NCBI RefSeq assembly: GCF_000518265.1
Contig: NZ_JADG01000008.1
Coordinates: 62,001-126,000, forward strand
Reading direction: 5' to 3'
DNA length: 64,000 nucleotides
DNA from: Actinomadura oligospora ATCC 43269
Lineage (GTDB): Bacteria; Actinomycetota; Actinomycetes; Streptosporangiales; Streptosporangiaceae
In this document: positions 7,115 to 17,715 of the stretch, in pieces
Layout: every line of letters starts with the position of its first letter
Position numbering within the stretch: the first letter of the stretch is position 1
Position numbers and translations under genes: made by a program
The notes under the pieces: generated by a model
Told to the model about the DNA's origin: nothing
The model's database searches: none
What the model saw: only the letters and a program-made list of their open reading frames with translations

Positions 7115-7759
7115 GTGCGGGTGCTGATCCGCGGACTGGGCGAGCTGTGCATCACCGCGGGTTTGATCCTGCTGCTGTTCGTGACCTACGAGCTGTGGGG
7201 GACGGGCCGCTACACGCACGACCAGCAGAACAAGCTCTCCAAGGAGATGATGCGCTCCTGGGCGTCCGGGCAGCCCGCCGGGGCCGGGAAGATCACCACG
7301 GAGCGGGTGAAGCTGGGCAAGGGCCTGGCGCTGATCCGGATCCCCCGGTTCGGGTCGTCCTACCGGTACGTGGTGATCGAGGGCGTCTCCCTGGCCGACC
7401 TGCGCAAGGGTCCCGGCCACTACCCCGGCACGCAGCTGCCCGGCGAGGTCGGCAACTTCGTGGTCTCCGGCCACCGGACGACCTACTCCGCGCCGTTCAA
7501 CCGGGTCGGCGAGCTGAAGCCCGGGGACGAGATCGACATCGACACCCGGGACGGCAAGTACGTCTACAAGGTCACCGAGAAGCGGGTGGTGGACCCGACG
7601 GACGTCGAGGTCACCGCGCCCGTGCCGTTCCACCCAGGGCAGCGGGCCGGCAAGCGGATGATCACCCTCACCACCTGCCATCCGATGTACTCGGCGGCCG
7701 AGCGCCTGATCGTCTTCGGCCAGCTGTCCGCCCAGTACCCGCGGGTCACCGGAAAGTAG
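7115..7759 (+). CDS. srtE: Class E sortase
   Basis: A 214-aa transpeptidase with one N-terminal transmembrane anchor (about 8-28), followed by the sortase beta-barrel. The catalytic set is visible: His120 in VVSGHRTTY, Cys188 in TLTTCHP, and Arg197 in AAERLIVFG. Class E sortases of high-GC Gram-positives recognise LAxTG-type signals and attach surface proteins to peptidoglycan. This locus, next to crgA and the trpG-like gene, is the usual place for srtE in actinomycetes. GTG 7115 is preferred because GGAAAGGGG lies about 10 nt upstream; an in-frame GTG at 7091 would add eight residues. A small membrane protein gene follows after 11 nt. Confidence 0.92.
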   Translation: MRVLIRGLGELCITAGLILLLFVTYELWGTGRYTHDQQNKLSKEMMRSWASGQPAGAGKITTERVKLGKGLALIRIPRFGSSYRYVVIEGVSLADLRKGPGHYPGTQLPGEVGNFVVSGHRTTYSAPFNRVGELKPGDEIDIDTRDGKYVYKVTEKRVVDPTDVEVTAPVPFHPGQRAGKRMITLTTCHPMYSAAERLIVFGQLSAQYPRVTGK

Positions 7760-7770
7760 GAGGACGGACG

Positions 7771-7971
7771 ATGTACACGCTGATCTGGCGGCTGCTCCCC
7801 GGCGACCGGCGGCTGAAGACGGCGGTCGCGGCCGGGCTGGTGCTCGTGGTGGCCGTGATCCTCTGGTACGCCGTGTTCCCGTGGGTCGAGCCTCAGATCC
7901 AGTTCGACCACGGCGTCATGAACGGCGCCCCCGCCACCACCCCGCCCAGCTCCGGCAGGCCCGCCCCCTGA
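7771..7971 (+). CDS. Small single-pass membrane protein downstream of the sortase
   Basis: A 66-residue protein with one transmembrane helix at about 17-38 (TAVAAGLVLVVAVILWYAVF). The motif WVEPQIQFDHGVM follows, with a short Pro/Ser/Thr-rich extracellular tail. It sits 11 nt after the sortase stop with a TAGGAGG site overlapping that stop, so it is co-translated with srtE. Similar tiny proteins follow srtE in other actinomycetes, but no function is known to me. Its stop TGA directly abuts the opposing stop of the next gene. Confidence 0.85.
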   Translation: MYTLIWRLLPGDRRLKTAVAAGLVLVVAVILWYAVFPWVEPQIQFDHGVMNGAPATTPPSSGRPAP

Positions 7972-8361
7972 TCAGCGGAGGCGACGCCAGGGGCCGGGGC
8001 GATAGACCCCGTGCCGGTCGATCGTGCCGCCGCGCGCGAGCATCCACTCGGCGCCCAGGCTGACCAGGGACGAGCAGGACGTCGAGCCCACCCCGTGGCG
8101 GTTCACGGCGTCCACGTACAGCGTGGTCGGCGTGCCGGGCTCCTTCAGGGCGACGGTCATCCGGACGGCGCGTCCGTCCGGCCGGACGTCCCGGGCGCAG
8201 ACCCTCACCCTGAGGTACTCGTGCCCCATGCCGTGCGGCGGCCCCCAGTGGCCGTGGCCCGACAGTCCCCGGACGTCCCGGTAGTCGAACGTCCCGTACA
8301 AGGACGCGGGCGGGGCGGGGAAGGCGAGCGGGACGCCGGCCAGGAGGGCGCGAAACAGCAT
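7972..8361 (-). CDS. Small secreted protein of unknown function
   Basis: A 129-aa protein with an N-terminal hydrophobic signal sequence (MLFRALLAGVPLAFPAPPAS). The mature part has four Tyr-rich motifs and two cysteines (VRVCARDV and STSCSSL) that could form one disulfide. I recognise no domain. It is convergent with the small protein above, and the two stop codons touch in a TGATCA palindrome, so any termination must lie inside the neighbouring gene. It is probably monocistronic and divergent from the amidotransferase gene at 8466. Confidence 0.6.
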   Translation of the reverse strand: MLFRALLAGVPLAFPAPPASLYGTFDYRDVRGLSGHGHWGPPHGMGHEYLRVRVCARDVRPDGRAVRMTVALKEPGTPTTLYVDAVNRHGVGSTSCSSLVSLGAEWMLARGGTIDRHGVYRPGPWRRLR

Positions 8362-8465
8362 GGGGGAGCCTTTCTGATCTCGGAGGGGTTCCGAGAGATT
8401 ACGCTCCGCGCACGAACCTCGACCGCCGTTCGGCGTGTTGTGGTGATTCCGGGGAGAATGGAGGG

Positions 8466-9047
8466 GTGCGTGTTCTCGTCGTGGACAATCACGACAGCTT
8501 CGTCTTCACGATCGTCCAGTACCTGAGGGAGCTCGGCGCGGACTGCCGCGTCGCCGACCGGGACGACGTCTCCGTGACCGACGCCCGGGACGTGGACGGT
8601 GTCCTCATCAGCCCTGGTCCCGGCCACCCCGCGGACGCCGGCGTCAGCCTCGACCTGGTCTGGGACGCCGTGGAGCGCGGCGTCCCGCTGCTCGGCGTCT
8701 GCCTGGGCCACCAGGCGATCGGCCATGTCTTCGGCGCGACGGTCGATCACGCGCCGCGGATCGTCCACGGGGAGACGAGCCCGATCGAGCACGACGGCGC
8801 GGGCGTGTTCGCGGGGCTGCCGAACCCGTTCACGGCGACCCGGTACCACTCGCTGGCCGTCCGCCCCGAGACCGTCCCGGACGGCGAGCTGGACGTGACC
8901 GCGCGCACCCCGGACGGCGTGGTGATGGGGCTCCGGCATCGGACCGCGCCCGTCGAGGGCGTCCAGTTCCACCCCGAGTCCGTACTGTCCGCATGTGGCC
9001 ACCGGCTCTTCCGGAACTGGCTCCTCGCCTGCGGGGAATCCGGTTGA
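8466..9047 (+). CDS. pabA: Glutamine amidotransferase, component II of anthranilate/aminodeoxychorismate synthase
   Basis: A 193-aa class I glutamine amidotransferase. The triad is complete: Cys79 in GVCLGHQ, and His169 and Glu171 in QFHPES. DNHDSFVF at the N-terminus and ISPGPGHP are the TrpG/PabA signatures. It releases ammonia from glutamine for a chorismate-using partner (TrpE or PabB), feeding tryptophan or folate synthesis. The partner is not in the window. In mycobacteria the equivalent gene between crgA and pknB is called trpG; pabA and trpG cannot be separated by sequence alone. The start is GTG 8466 with GGAGGG directly upstream. A strong terminator lies at 9126. Confidence 0.92.
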   Translation: MRVLVVDNHDSFVFTIVQYLRELGADCRVADRDDVSVTDARDVDGVLISPGPGHPADAGVSLDLVWDAVERGVPLLGVCLGHQAIGHVFGATVDHAPRIVHGETSPIEHDGAGVFAGLPNPFTATRYHSLAVRPETVPDGELDVTARTPDGVVMGLRHRTAPVEGVQFHPESVLSACGHRLFRNWLLACGESG

Positions 9048-9125
9048 TCGGGCCCTGTGGGGTTTGCGGCGAAAATTCTGAGTGGCTCATGTAACGCCGA
9101 TACCTCCAGGTACGAAGACCATAGC

Positions 9126-9168
9126 GAGAGGGCTTCCGCCATTGCCCCCGAGTGGCGGAGGCCCTCTC
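9126..9168 (+). terminator. Terminator after the amidotransferase gene
   Basis: Sixteen-nt arms at 9126-9141 and 9153-9168, with one mismatch, around an eleven-base loop. It lies 79 nt after the stop. Confidence 0.85.
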
Positions 9169-9207
9169 CCATGTCCGGACGTCCTGGCGAAGGACGGCAC
9201 GCACCAC

Positions 9208-9242
9208 GAAGGCCCGGCCCCCGCCAGGGGGACCGGGCCTTC
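9208..9242 (-). terminator. Terminator of the leftward pknB operon
   Basis: GAAGGCCCGG (9208-9217) pairs with 9233-9242 and the inner CCCCC/GGGGG extends the stem around GCCA. It lies 17 nt beyond the pknB stop and ends the fhaA-to-pknB transcript. Confidence 0.85.
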
Positions 9243-9258
9243 GGCGTTCAGGCGGCCG

Positions 9259-11085
<1,827 letters not shown>

Positions 11086-11326
11086 CTGTGCACATTCCCT
11101 CGTACGTCGTCACCCTGTCCCCCGAACCTAGCCGCCCGCCGCGGGGACGCGGCGGAGCCGGGGTCGGAGTTGACGGAGTCGTGGCGCGTCCGGCCGTGGC
11201 CGGGACGGGACCCGGCCAGGCGGAGCGCCCCGCTCCGGCCGGGGCGCCCGGCCCCGTCGAGGCCGGGACGCGTCCCGGCCCGGCGGAGGCGCGCCCCGAC
11301 CTGGCTCCCCGAGAGAGTACCCGTGC

Positions 11327-12805
11327 TCACTTCTTCATCACCGCCCGCATGATGGCGGCGGCGATCGGGCCGGCGCCGTGTGCGCCGTCCCCGTCACCCT
11401 CGCTGACCACCGCGAACGCGTAGCGGGGGTGTTCGATCGGGCCGAAACCGACGAACCAGCGGGCGTTCGGGATGCCCGCCCCCTGCTCGGCGGTGCCGGT
11501 CTTGCCCGCGATGTTGTCGCCCGAGAGGTTCTTCGCGGTGCCCTCCGACACCACGGCGCGCATCATGTCCCTGAGCTGGCTCGCCGTATCCGGCTTCATG
11601 GCCTGGGAGAACACCTGCGGGGACGCCTTGTACACCTCGGACTGGTCCTTGGCGGTGGCGCGCTGCACCACGTACGGCCGCATGATCTTGCCGCCGTTGG
11701 CGACCGCCTCGGCGACCATGGCCATCTGCAGCGGGGTCGCCCGGACGTTCTCCTGGCCGATGCCGGAGCGGGCGGTGGCGTCCTTGCCGGTCATGATGGT
11801 CTTGCCGGTCGCCAGGTCGGCGACCGAGACCGGGACCTCGCTCTTGGCCGCCTTCATCAGCGGCTCGACCGCGACGTTCTGGCCGAACCCGAACTTGGCC
11901 GCGCCCGCGTTCAGCTTGTCGATGCCGAGGTCCAGCGCCATCTTGCCGAACGTGGTGTTGCAGGACTCGGCGAAGGCGCCCTTCAGCGAGGCCGTGCCGG
12001 CGCAGCTTCCGCCGTCGTGGGAGTTCGGCAGCGGCTGGCCCGACTCCGGCAGGGTCAGCTGGCCGGACTGGACCTGGGAGTTCTCGTCCAGGTTCAGCTC
12101 CTCCATGCCGACGGCGGCGGTGACCGTCTTGAAGGACGAACCGGGCGGGAACACCTGGCTCATCCCGTTGTCGACCAGCGGCTTGATCACGCTGGTGGCC
12201 TTGTCCAGCTGTTCGAGCCGCTTGCCGCCGGCCTCGCCCTTCTGGGGGGCGACCTCGTTGGGGTCGAACGTCGCGTTGGAGGCCAGCACCTTGATCGCGC
12301 CGGTCTTGATGTCCACCACCGCCGCGCCGGACCGCCGGGACGTGCCGTTCACCAGCTGCTCGTAGGCGATCCGCTGGGCCGCCGGGTCGATGCTCAGGTC
12401 GACGTTGCCGCCCTCGGGCTTCTTGCCGATGAACTGGTCGAACCAGCGCTGGTGGGTGATCCGCTTGTCGGTGCCCGCGAGCAGGCGGTTGTAGGACAGC
12501 TCGACCTTGGACCCGCCGCCGTTGAAGTATCCGGTGACCGGCGCGAAGATCTTGCCGTCCTTGTAGTTGCGGCCGTACTTGGGGTTGTCCTTGCCGGTCG
12601 GGGTCGACCAGGCGAGGACCTCGCCGCCCGCGGTGATCTTGCCGCGGGGGTTGTTGAACACGTCGCTGAAGCTGCGCGTGTTGTTCGTGTCGTTCCGGAG
12701 CTTGTCGGCCTCGCTGCCCTGCACGTAGTTCACCTGGGCCATCAGCCCGAAGAACAGCAGCAGGGCGAACACGGCGACCCGCCGGACCGGCTTGTCCATG
12801 TTCAC
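11327..12805 (-). CDS. pbpA: Class B penicillin-binding protein PbpA (transpeptidase)
   Basis: A 492-aa protein with one N-terminal membrane anchor (about 7-27), a PBP dimerisation region and a transpeptidase domain. The active-site motifs are SSFK (Ser223/Lys226), SCN (281-283) and KTGTAE near residue 437. It cross-links nascent peptidoglycan in the periplasm-like space, working with the polymerase RodA encoded just upstream. The start codon is GTG followed by AACATG, so an ATG two codons later is also possible. 241 bp separate it from pknB and 136 bp from rodA, both with GC-rich hairpins, so expression of the three may be adjusted within one operon. Confidence 0.96.
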   Translation of the reverse strand: MNMDKPVRRVAVFALLLFFGLMAQVNYVQGSEADKLRNDTNNTRSFSDVFNNPRGKITAGGEVLAWSTPTGKDNPKYGRNYKDGKIFAPVTGYFNGGGSKVELSYNRLLAGTDKRITHQRWFDQFIGKKPEGGNVDLSIDPAAQRIAYEQLVNGTSRRSGAAVVDIKTGAIKVLASNATFDPNEVAPQKGEAGGKRLEQLDKATSVIKPLVDNGMSQVFPPGSSFKTVTAAVGMEELNLDENSQVQSGQLTLPESGQPLPNSHDGGSCAGTASLKGAFAESCNTTFGKMALDLGIDKLNAGAAKFGFGQNVAVEPLMKAAKSEVPVSVADLATGKTIMTGKDATARSGIGQENVRATPLQMAMVAEAVANGGKIMRPYVVQRATAKDQSEVYKASPQVFSQAMKPDTASQLRDMMRAVVSEGTAKNLSGDNIAGKTGTAEQGAGIPNARWFVGFGPIEHPRYAFAVVSEGDGDGAHGAGPIAAAIMRAVMKK

Positions 12806-12892
12806 GACGCGGCGTCTCCTCGCTGGGGGGCTTGGGGGCTACGGGGAAGGCGGGGCAGGGGAACGGGGGCGGAACGGGGGGATGTCGGACGA

Positions 12893-12922
12893 CCGGCCGC
12901 CGGGCGGTGGCCCGGCGGCCGG
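12893..12922 (-). other. Perfect 13-bp hairpin between rodA and pbpA
   Basis: CCGGCCGCCGGGC (12893-12905) pairs completely with 12910-12922 around a four-base loop. It lies 20 nt past the rodA stop and about 90 nt before pbpA, within the leftward operon. No T-tract follows, so attenuation, an mRNA-stabilising stem or partial termination are all possible. Confidence 0.75.
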
Positions 12923-12941
12923 GAGGTCCCCTGCCGGAAGG

Positions 12942-14588
12942 TCATCGCAGGCTCACGATCTGCGTCATCCCCTCGTCCTGGATGGCCTGCGGCGCGGGCT
13001 TGCGCGCGTCGTGGCTCATCCGGACCAGGATCGCGATCAGGATCCAGTTCGCCATCAGCGACGACCCGCCCTGGGACAGGAACGGCGTCGTCAGACCGGT
13101 CAGCGGGATGAGCTTGGTCACACCGCCGACGATCACGAACACCTGCAGCGCCAGGACGAACGAGACACCGCCCGCGAACAGCTTCAGGAACGGGTCGCGC
13201 GCCGCGACCGCGGTCTTCATGCCGCGCTGGACGATCAGCGCGTACATCAGCAGGAGCGTCATCAGGCCGGTGAGGCCGAGCTCCTCGCCCATCGAGTCGA
13301 AGATGAAGTCGGAGAACGACAGCGGCGTCTGCCACGGCTTGCCCTGCCCGAGCCCGGTGCCGAGCACCCCGCCCTGGCCGAGCGCGAACATGCCCTTCAT
13401 CAGCTGGGCGCTGTCGGAGTACTCGCCGCCCATCTTCGTGCAGGCCCACCAGCCGGCCCCGACCATCCGGGTCTGCGCCGCCAGGGCCTTCTGCCCGGCC
13501 GCCTCCTGCTGCTGGGCCTTCGCCAGGAGGGTGACCTTGGCCTGCTTGTAGATGTCGGTGTTCGGGTTGACCGGGACGACCTTGCCGTTGGACATCAGGC
13601 AGCCGCCGTCGAAGTACGGCCGGGGGTTCTGCCAGATGTCGATGCGCTGGTTCACGTGTGCCATGAACGGCAGCAGCGTGACCACGAACACCGCGAGGGC
13701 CAGCAGGCCGACACCGATGACCACCCAGGACACCCGCTGCGTGGCGATGTAGAGCATCGACACGAACAGGCCGAAGTACAGCAGCGCGGTGCCGAGGTCC
13801 TTCTGCATGAACAGGACGCCGAGGCACAGCAGCCAGATCACCATGACCGGGCCGAGGTCGCGGGCGCGCGGCAGCGAGATCGGGCCGATCTTCTTGCCGA
13901 TCAGCGACATCGCCTGCCGCTTGTTCACCAGGTACCCGGCGAAGAACGCGACCAGCATCAGCTTGGCGAACTCGCCCGGCTGGACCGAGAACCCGCCGAC
14001 GTTGATCCACACCCGCGCGCCGTTGATCTCCGCGCCGATGCCCGGAACGATCGGCAGCATCAGCAGGATGATCGCGCCGAGGCCGATGAGGTAGGTGTAG
14101 CGCTGCGCGGTCTTCGGCGTGAACGACAGCTTCGCGTCCGGCTTGCTGGTGTCCCGCATGATCGCGATCGCGGCCACGAACAGCGCGATCCCGACGAACG
14201 TCCACATGAGCTGGCCGGGAGCGTCCGCCGCGTCCTTGATGACCTTCTTGCCGGCCAGCTCGGCGACCTTGCGGTCGTGGCTGGTGTCCAGGTCGAGCCG
14301 GTAGATCATGGCCAGGCCGAGACCGTTCAGCGCGACCGCGAGAGGCAGCAGCAGCGGGTCGGCGAACGGCGCGAACCGCAGCTGCGCGACGTAGGCGATC
14401 AGCGCCAGGACGACCAGGCCGCCGCCGTAGCCGAACAGCCCGGCGGGGATCGACCCGTCACGGGCGAGGCCGACCTCGGCGAACGCCGCGAGCGTCAGCA
14501 CCATGGCGAACACCAGCAGCGCCAGCGAGGCCGCGTTGCGGCGCTGATACGGGATCTGCGCCTTGATCTGCTCCCCGAGAGCGTGCAT
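12942..14588 (-). CDS. rodA: FtsW/RodA/SpoVE family peptidoglycan polymerase
   Basis: A 548-aa SEDS-family glycosyltransferase with at least ten transmembrane segments. Typical motifs include NGARVWI in GAEINGARVWINVG, the QPGEFAKL loop, ARDLGPVMVIW, QKDLGTALLYFGLF and GVTKLIPLTGLTTPFLSQGGSS. It polymerises lipid II into glycan strands, paired with the class B PBP encoded next. Family members at this locus are named rodA in mycobacteria and ftsW-like in streptomycetes. A large extracytoplasmic loop between about residues 260 and 355 is a feature of actinobacterial versions. ATG 14588 (MHALGEQIK) lies 5 nt past the pstP stop and is preferred over an upstream in-frame start that would overlap pstP by 60 nt. 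Confidence 0.95.
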   Translation of the reverse strand: MHALGEQIKAQIPYQRRNAASLALLVFAMVLTLAAFAEVGLARDGSIPAGLFGYGGGLVVLALIAYVAQLRFAPFADPLLLPLAVALNGLGLAMIYRLDLDTSHDRKVAELAGKKVIKDAADAPGQLMWTFVGIALFVAAIAIMRDTSKPDAKLSFTPKTAQRYTYLIGLGAIILLMLPIVPGIGAEINGARVWINVGGFSVQPGEFAKLMLVAFFAGYLVNKRQAMSLIGKKIGPISLPRARDLGPVMVIWLLCLGVLFMQKDLGTALLYFGLFVSMLYIATQRVSWVVIGVGLLALAVFVVTLLPFMAHVNQRIDIWQNPRPYFDGGCLMSNGKVVPVNPNTDIYKQAKVTLLAKAQQQEAAGQKALAAQTRMVGAGWWACTKMGGEYSDSAQLMKGMFALGQGGVLGTGLGQGKPWQTPLSFSDFIFDSMGEELGLTGLMTLLLMYALIVQRGMKTAVAARDPFLKLFAGGVSFVLALQVFVIVGGVTKLIPLTGLTTPFLSQGGSSLMANWILIAILVRMSHDARKPAPQAIQDEGMTQIVSLR

Positions 14589-14593
14589 GGGCG

Positions 14594-16279
14594 TTACGAC
14601 CTGCCCCTCGACGGCCCGGGACAGTCCTTGATCGTGGGGTGCGCCCCCCGGCACAGGTCCACCCGGGCGGTCAGTTCGGCGATCTTCTTGTCGGCCGCGG
14701 CGACGCCGATGAAGGAGAACTTCCCGTCACGGACGGAGTTCTGGTCGGACGTCGGCAGCTCGGCCAGCGTGATCGTGCCCGGCCGGACGGTCGTGGGCGA
14801 GCAGTCGTTCTGCTCGACGCCGCGCTTGACCGCGACCTTCCCGCCCTCGTCGCGCAGGCTGTACTTGCACACGGCCCGGGCGAGGTCGTCCAGCGCGGAC
14901 GGGCCCTTCACCGTGTAGGTCGCGCGGACGGCCTGGGCGCGGTCCTGCGGGAGGTCGGACACCTTGATCGGCGGGTTCGGCTGCTTGTCGGCCTTACGGG
15001 ACAGGCTGATCAGCGGCATCTTCTGCGTCGTGCCGCGGTACAGCACGACGTTGCCGTTCTGCTCGCCGATGTAGTAGCCGCCGCGCGCGCTCTGGATGAA
15101 GAACACCCCGCCGCCGACGACGGCGACGACGAACAGGCCCGCCACCATGACCAGCCAGAGCCAGCGGCGCGGGCCGCGCTGCGCGCGCTTGGCGGCGCGG
15201 CGCTCACGGCGTCCGGCGGGCTGGTACTCCTGCTCGGCGGCGTACTGCGGCGGCTCCTGGTAGCGCGGGTCGGGGACGGTCGCCTGCGGACCGGTCCCGC
15301 CGGGCCCGCCCTGCGGGCCGCCGGGGTGCTGCATCGGCGGCGGCATCTCGTCCACCGCGACGGGCTGGTGGGGCATCGTGTCGCGCAGCTGCGCGGCGCG
15401 GCTCGCGGGCGTGTCGCCGGGGCCGCCGGGCGCGCCCGGGCCTCCGGGCGGCATGCCTGGACCGCCGGGCGCGTTCGGGTCTCCGGGGACCGTGGGAGGG
15501 GCCGCGCTCGCTGCCGCGCCCACGGCCCGTCCCGGGCCGGGCTGCGGCGGCTGGTTGCCCAGCTCCACGACGTCCGCGCAGACACAGGTGATGTTGTCCG
15601 GCCCGCCGCCCCGGTTCGCCAGGTCGATCAGCTGCCGGACGGCGCCGTCCGGGTCGTCCGCCTCGGTCAGCACCTGGAAGATCGTCTCGGCGGTGACCAC
15701 CGTGGACAGGCCGTCCGAGCACAGCAGGTAGCGGTCGCCCGCCTTGGCCTCGCGGAGCGACAGGTCCGGGTCGATCTCGCCGCGGCCGTCCATCGCGCGC
15801 AGCAGCAGCGAGCGCTGCGGGTGCGAGGCGGCCTCGTCCGGGCTGATCCGGCCCTCGTCGACCAGCGACTGCACCAGCGTGTGGTCGTGCGTGATCTGGA
15901 ACAGGCTGCCGTCGCGCAGCAGGTAGGCGCGCGAGTCGCCGATGTGCACCAGGGCGATCTGGTTGCCCGCCCACAGCATCGCGGTGAGCGTGGTGCCCAT
16001 GCCCTGCAGCGCCGGGTCGGACTCGACGATCCGGTGCAGGTTCTCGTTCGCCGCCTTGACCGTGTGCTCGAGCGCGGCGAGCAGCTCGGCCGCGGGCATG
16101 GCCTTGTCCAGCTTGCGGATCTCGGAGATCGCGGCCGCGCTGGCGATCTCGCCGCCGACGTGGCCGCCCATCCCGTCGGCGACCGCGAGCAGGTGTGCGC
16201 CCGCGTAGCCGGAGTCCTCGTTGCCCTCGCGCAGCATGCCCACGTCGGACCGGGCGGAGTAGCGGATTCCCAGAGTCAT
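14594..16279 (-). CDS. pstP: PP2C-type serine/threonine phosphatase PstP
   Basis: A 561-aa membrane phosphatase. Residues 1-240 are the PP2C domain with metal-binding motifs (REGNEDSGYAG, ADGMGGHVGGEIAS, VHIGDSRAYLL, LLCSDGLS, GGGPDNITCV). A long Pro/Gly-rich cytosolic linker follows, then one transmembrane helix around 365-390 and a roughly 160-residue extracellular part. It dephosphorylates PknB and its wall and division substrates. The ATG overlaps the fhaB stop in ATGA, showing translational coupling; an upstream in-frame extension would run through fhaB and is rejected. rodA follows after 5 nt. Confidence 0.96.
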   Translation of the reverse strand: MTLGIRYSARSDVGMLREGNEDSGYAGAHLLAVADGMGGHVGGEIASAAAISEIRKLDKAMPAAELLAALEHTVKAANENLHRIVESDPALQGMGTTLTAMLWAGNQIALVHIGDSRAYLLRDGSLFQITHDHTLVQSLVDEGRISPDEAASHPQRSLLLRAMDGRGEIDPDLSLREAKAGDRYLLCSDGLSTVVTAETIFQVLTEADDPDGAVRQLIDLANRGGGPDNITCVCADVVELGNQPPQPGPGRAVGAAASAAPPTVPGDPNAPGGPGMPPGGPGAPGGPGDTPASRAAQLRDTMPHQPVAVDEMPPPMQHPGGPQGGPGGTGPQATVPDPRYQEPPQYAAEQEYQPAGRRERRAAKRAQRGPRRWLWLVMVAGLFVVAVVGGGVFFIQSARGGYYIGEQNGNVVLYRGTTQKMPLISLSRKADKQPNPPIKVSDLPQDRAQAVRATYTVKGPSALDDLARAVCKYSLRDEGGKVAVKRGVEQNDCSPTTVRPGTITLAELPTSDQNSVRDGKFSFIGVAAADKKIAELTARVDLCRGAHPTIKDCPGPSRGRS

Positions 16280-16824
16280 TTGCGCAGCTCGATCACGGTC
16301 TTGCCGATACGGATCGGGACGCCCGGCGGCACCGGCATCGGACGGGTCACCTTCGTGCGGCCCAGGTAGGTCCCATTGGTCGAACCGAGATCTTCCACGA
16401 TCCACTGGCCGTCCTGCGCGTAGATCCGGGCATGTCGGCTCGAAGCGTAGTCGTCGGTCACAATCAGCGTGGAGTCGTTCGCCCGCCCGATCGTGATCGG
16501 GACCCCGGTGAGGTCGATGACGGTCCCGGTCCGCTCACCCTGGACGACCACGAGCCGGGAGGGGCCTCCCCCTCCCCGCTGGCCCCCACGTGGCGGCGGC
16601 CCCTGCGGAGCTCCCTGAGGCGGTCCCTGCGGCGGGCGCGCGGCGGCCTTGGGCGGACGCGGCTGGGCGGCCCGGGAGGCCCGGTCCGCCGCGCGGGACG
16701 CGGCCTTCGTCGCGGCCTTCGACCCGAAGAGGTCGGCGCGGATCACTCCGACGGCCGCGATGACGAAGAGCCAGAGCACCGCCAGGAACGCCAGCTTGAT
16801 CAGCGTGAGGGTGAAGTCGGACAT
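16276..16824 (-). CDS. fhaB: FHA domain protein FhaB (FipA type)
   Basis: A 182-aa protein. It has an N-terminal transmembrane helix at about 8-28, an Ala/Arg then Pro/Gly/Gln-rich linker, and a C-terminal FHA domain from about 95 to 180 (ITIGRANDSTLIV, SSRHARI, VEDLGSTNGTYL). FHA domains bind phosphothreonine and here would dock substrates of the neighbouring kinase. The mycobacterial homologue FipA links FtsZ and FtsQ at the septum. It lies 11 nt after fhaA and overlaps pstP by 4 nt within the operon. Confidence 0.95.
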   Translation of the reverse strand: MSDFTLTLIKLAFLAVLWLFVIAAVGVIRADLFGSKAATKAASRAADRASRAAQPRPPKAAARPPQGPPQGAPQGPPPRGGQRGGGGPSRLVVVQGERTGTVIDLTGVPITIGRANDSTLIVTDDYASSRHARIYAQDGQWIVEDLGSTNGTYLGRTKVTRPMPVPPGVPIRIGKTVIELRK

Positions 16825-16835
16825 CGGAGTCGGGG

Positions 16836-17588
16836 TTACTCCCTATCGCGGCGGAACACGAGTGTGGTGCGCCCCATCGTCACACGGGAGCCGTCCACGA
16901 GGGTGACCCGCCGGATCGGCTGACCGTTGACGAAGGAACCGTTGGTCGACCCTAGATCGACGAGCACGATCTCGGGACCTTCTACACGGATCTCGGCATG
17001 GTGCCGCGAAACCCCCGGATCCACCAAACGAAGGTCGCAGTCCGTGCCGCGGCCGAGCAGGGTGACCGGGGTGTTGATCTCGTAAGTGCTCTGGTGAGCC
17101 GGGCCGTTGTCCATCGTCGTGGTGACCAGCAGCCGCGGATTCCCGCCGAACGCGCCACCGGGCGCGCGCGGATAGTCCGACGGCGGCCGGCGGATCTCCC
17201 CGCCCTCCACCGTGGAGCCACGGATCACCCCGGACCGGATACGGAACATGCCCGTCGCCAGGTCGTCGGCGTTCTCGAACCGGACGCGCACCGGGCCGAC
17301 GAAGGAGTACCCCTGCTCCTTCGCGTACTCCCGCGCGAGGTTCCCCAGCTCCTGGCTCAGACTGTCGGCGTACACCTGGAGCCGCTGGCCGTCCTGCTGC
17401 GAGATCTCCACGACGAAGTCGTTCGGCACCAGGGTGCGGCCCGCCGCGACGATCGCGGCCCGGTCGTCCATCTCGCGCTGCACGGCGCTGGCCACCTCGA
17501 CCGGCTGGAGCTCGGACTTGAACGCCCGGGCGAAGGCACCTTCGACCATGCCCTCGAGCCGTCGCTCGAAGCGCTGAATGACGCCCAC
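16836..17588 (-). CDS. fhaA: FHA domain protein FhaA with N-terminal DUF3662 domain
   Basis: A 250-aa cytosolic protein. The N-terminal DUF3662 (FhaA) domain spans about 1-115, beginning GVIQRFERRLEGMVEGAFARAF. A short linker leads to the C-terminal FHA domain at about 160-248 (VTLLGRGTDCDLRL, VSRHHAEI, VDLGSTNGSFVNG). In mycobacteria FhaA binds phosphorylated MviN and slows lipid II flipping. The linker is much shorter than in mycobacterial FhaA (over 500 aa). It is first gene of the leftward operon. GTG 17588 is chosen because GGGAGGT lies 5 nt upstream and the protein then begins exactly like its relatives. Confidence 0.95.
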   Translation of the reverse strand: MGVIQRFERRLEGMVEGAFARAFKSELQPVEVASAVQREMDDRAAIVAAGRTLVPNDFVVEISQQDGQRLQVYADSLSQELGNLAREYAKEQGYSFVGPVRVRFENADDLATGMFRIRSGVIRGSTVEGGEIRRPPSDYPRAPGGAFGGNPRLLVTTTMDNGPAHQSTYEINTPVTLLGRGTDCDLRLVDPGVSRHHAEIRVEGPEIVLVDLGSTNGSFVNGQPIRRVTLVDGSRVTMGRTTLVFRRDRE

Positions 17589-17678
17589 GGGCACCTCCCT
17601 TCCCCACTGGTAGACGATCGTATCGGTGTCAAGGTTCGCTAGAAGTATCCGGTTGCCGAACCACCCCCCTGACCGTGC

Positions 17679-17684
17679 TAATCT
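17679..17684 (+). promoter_or_regulatory. -10 element of the tRNA-Leu promoter
   Basis: TAATCT ends 31 nt before the mature tRNA 5' end. A TTGCCG at 17653-17658 could serve as -35, although the 20-nt spacing is long. Confidence 0.4.
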
Positions 17685-17715
17685 CTTCCTGCACCCGGAA
17701 ACGGGGCGACACCCA

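Noticed and set aside
17627..17632. A TTGACA (minus strand) upstream of fhaA as promoter of the cell-wall operon
   Set aside because: No matching -10 at 16-19 nt could be found, so only the sequence itself is noted and no promoter is called.
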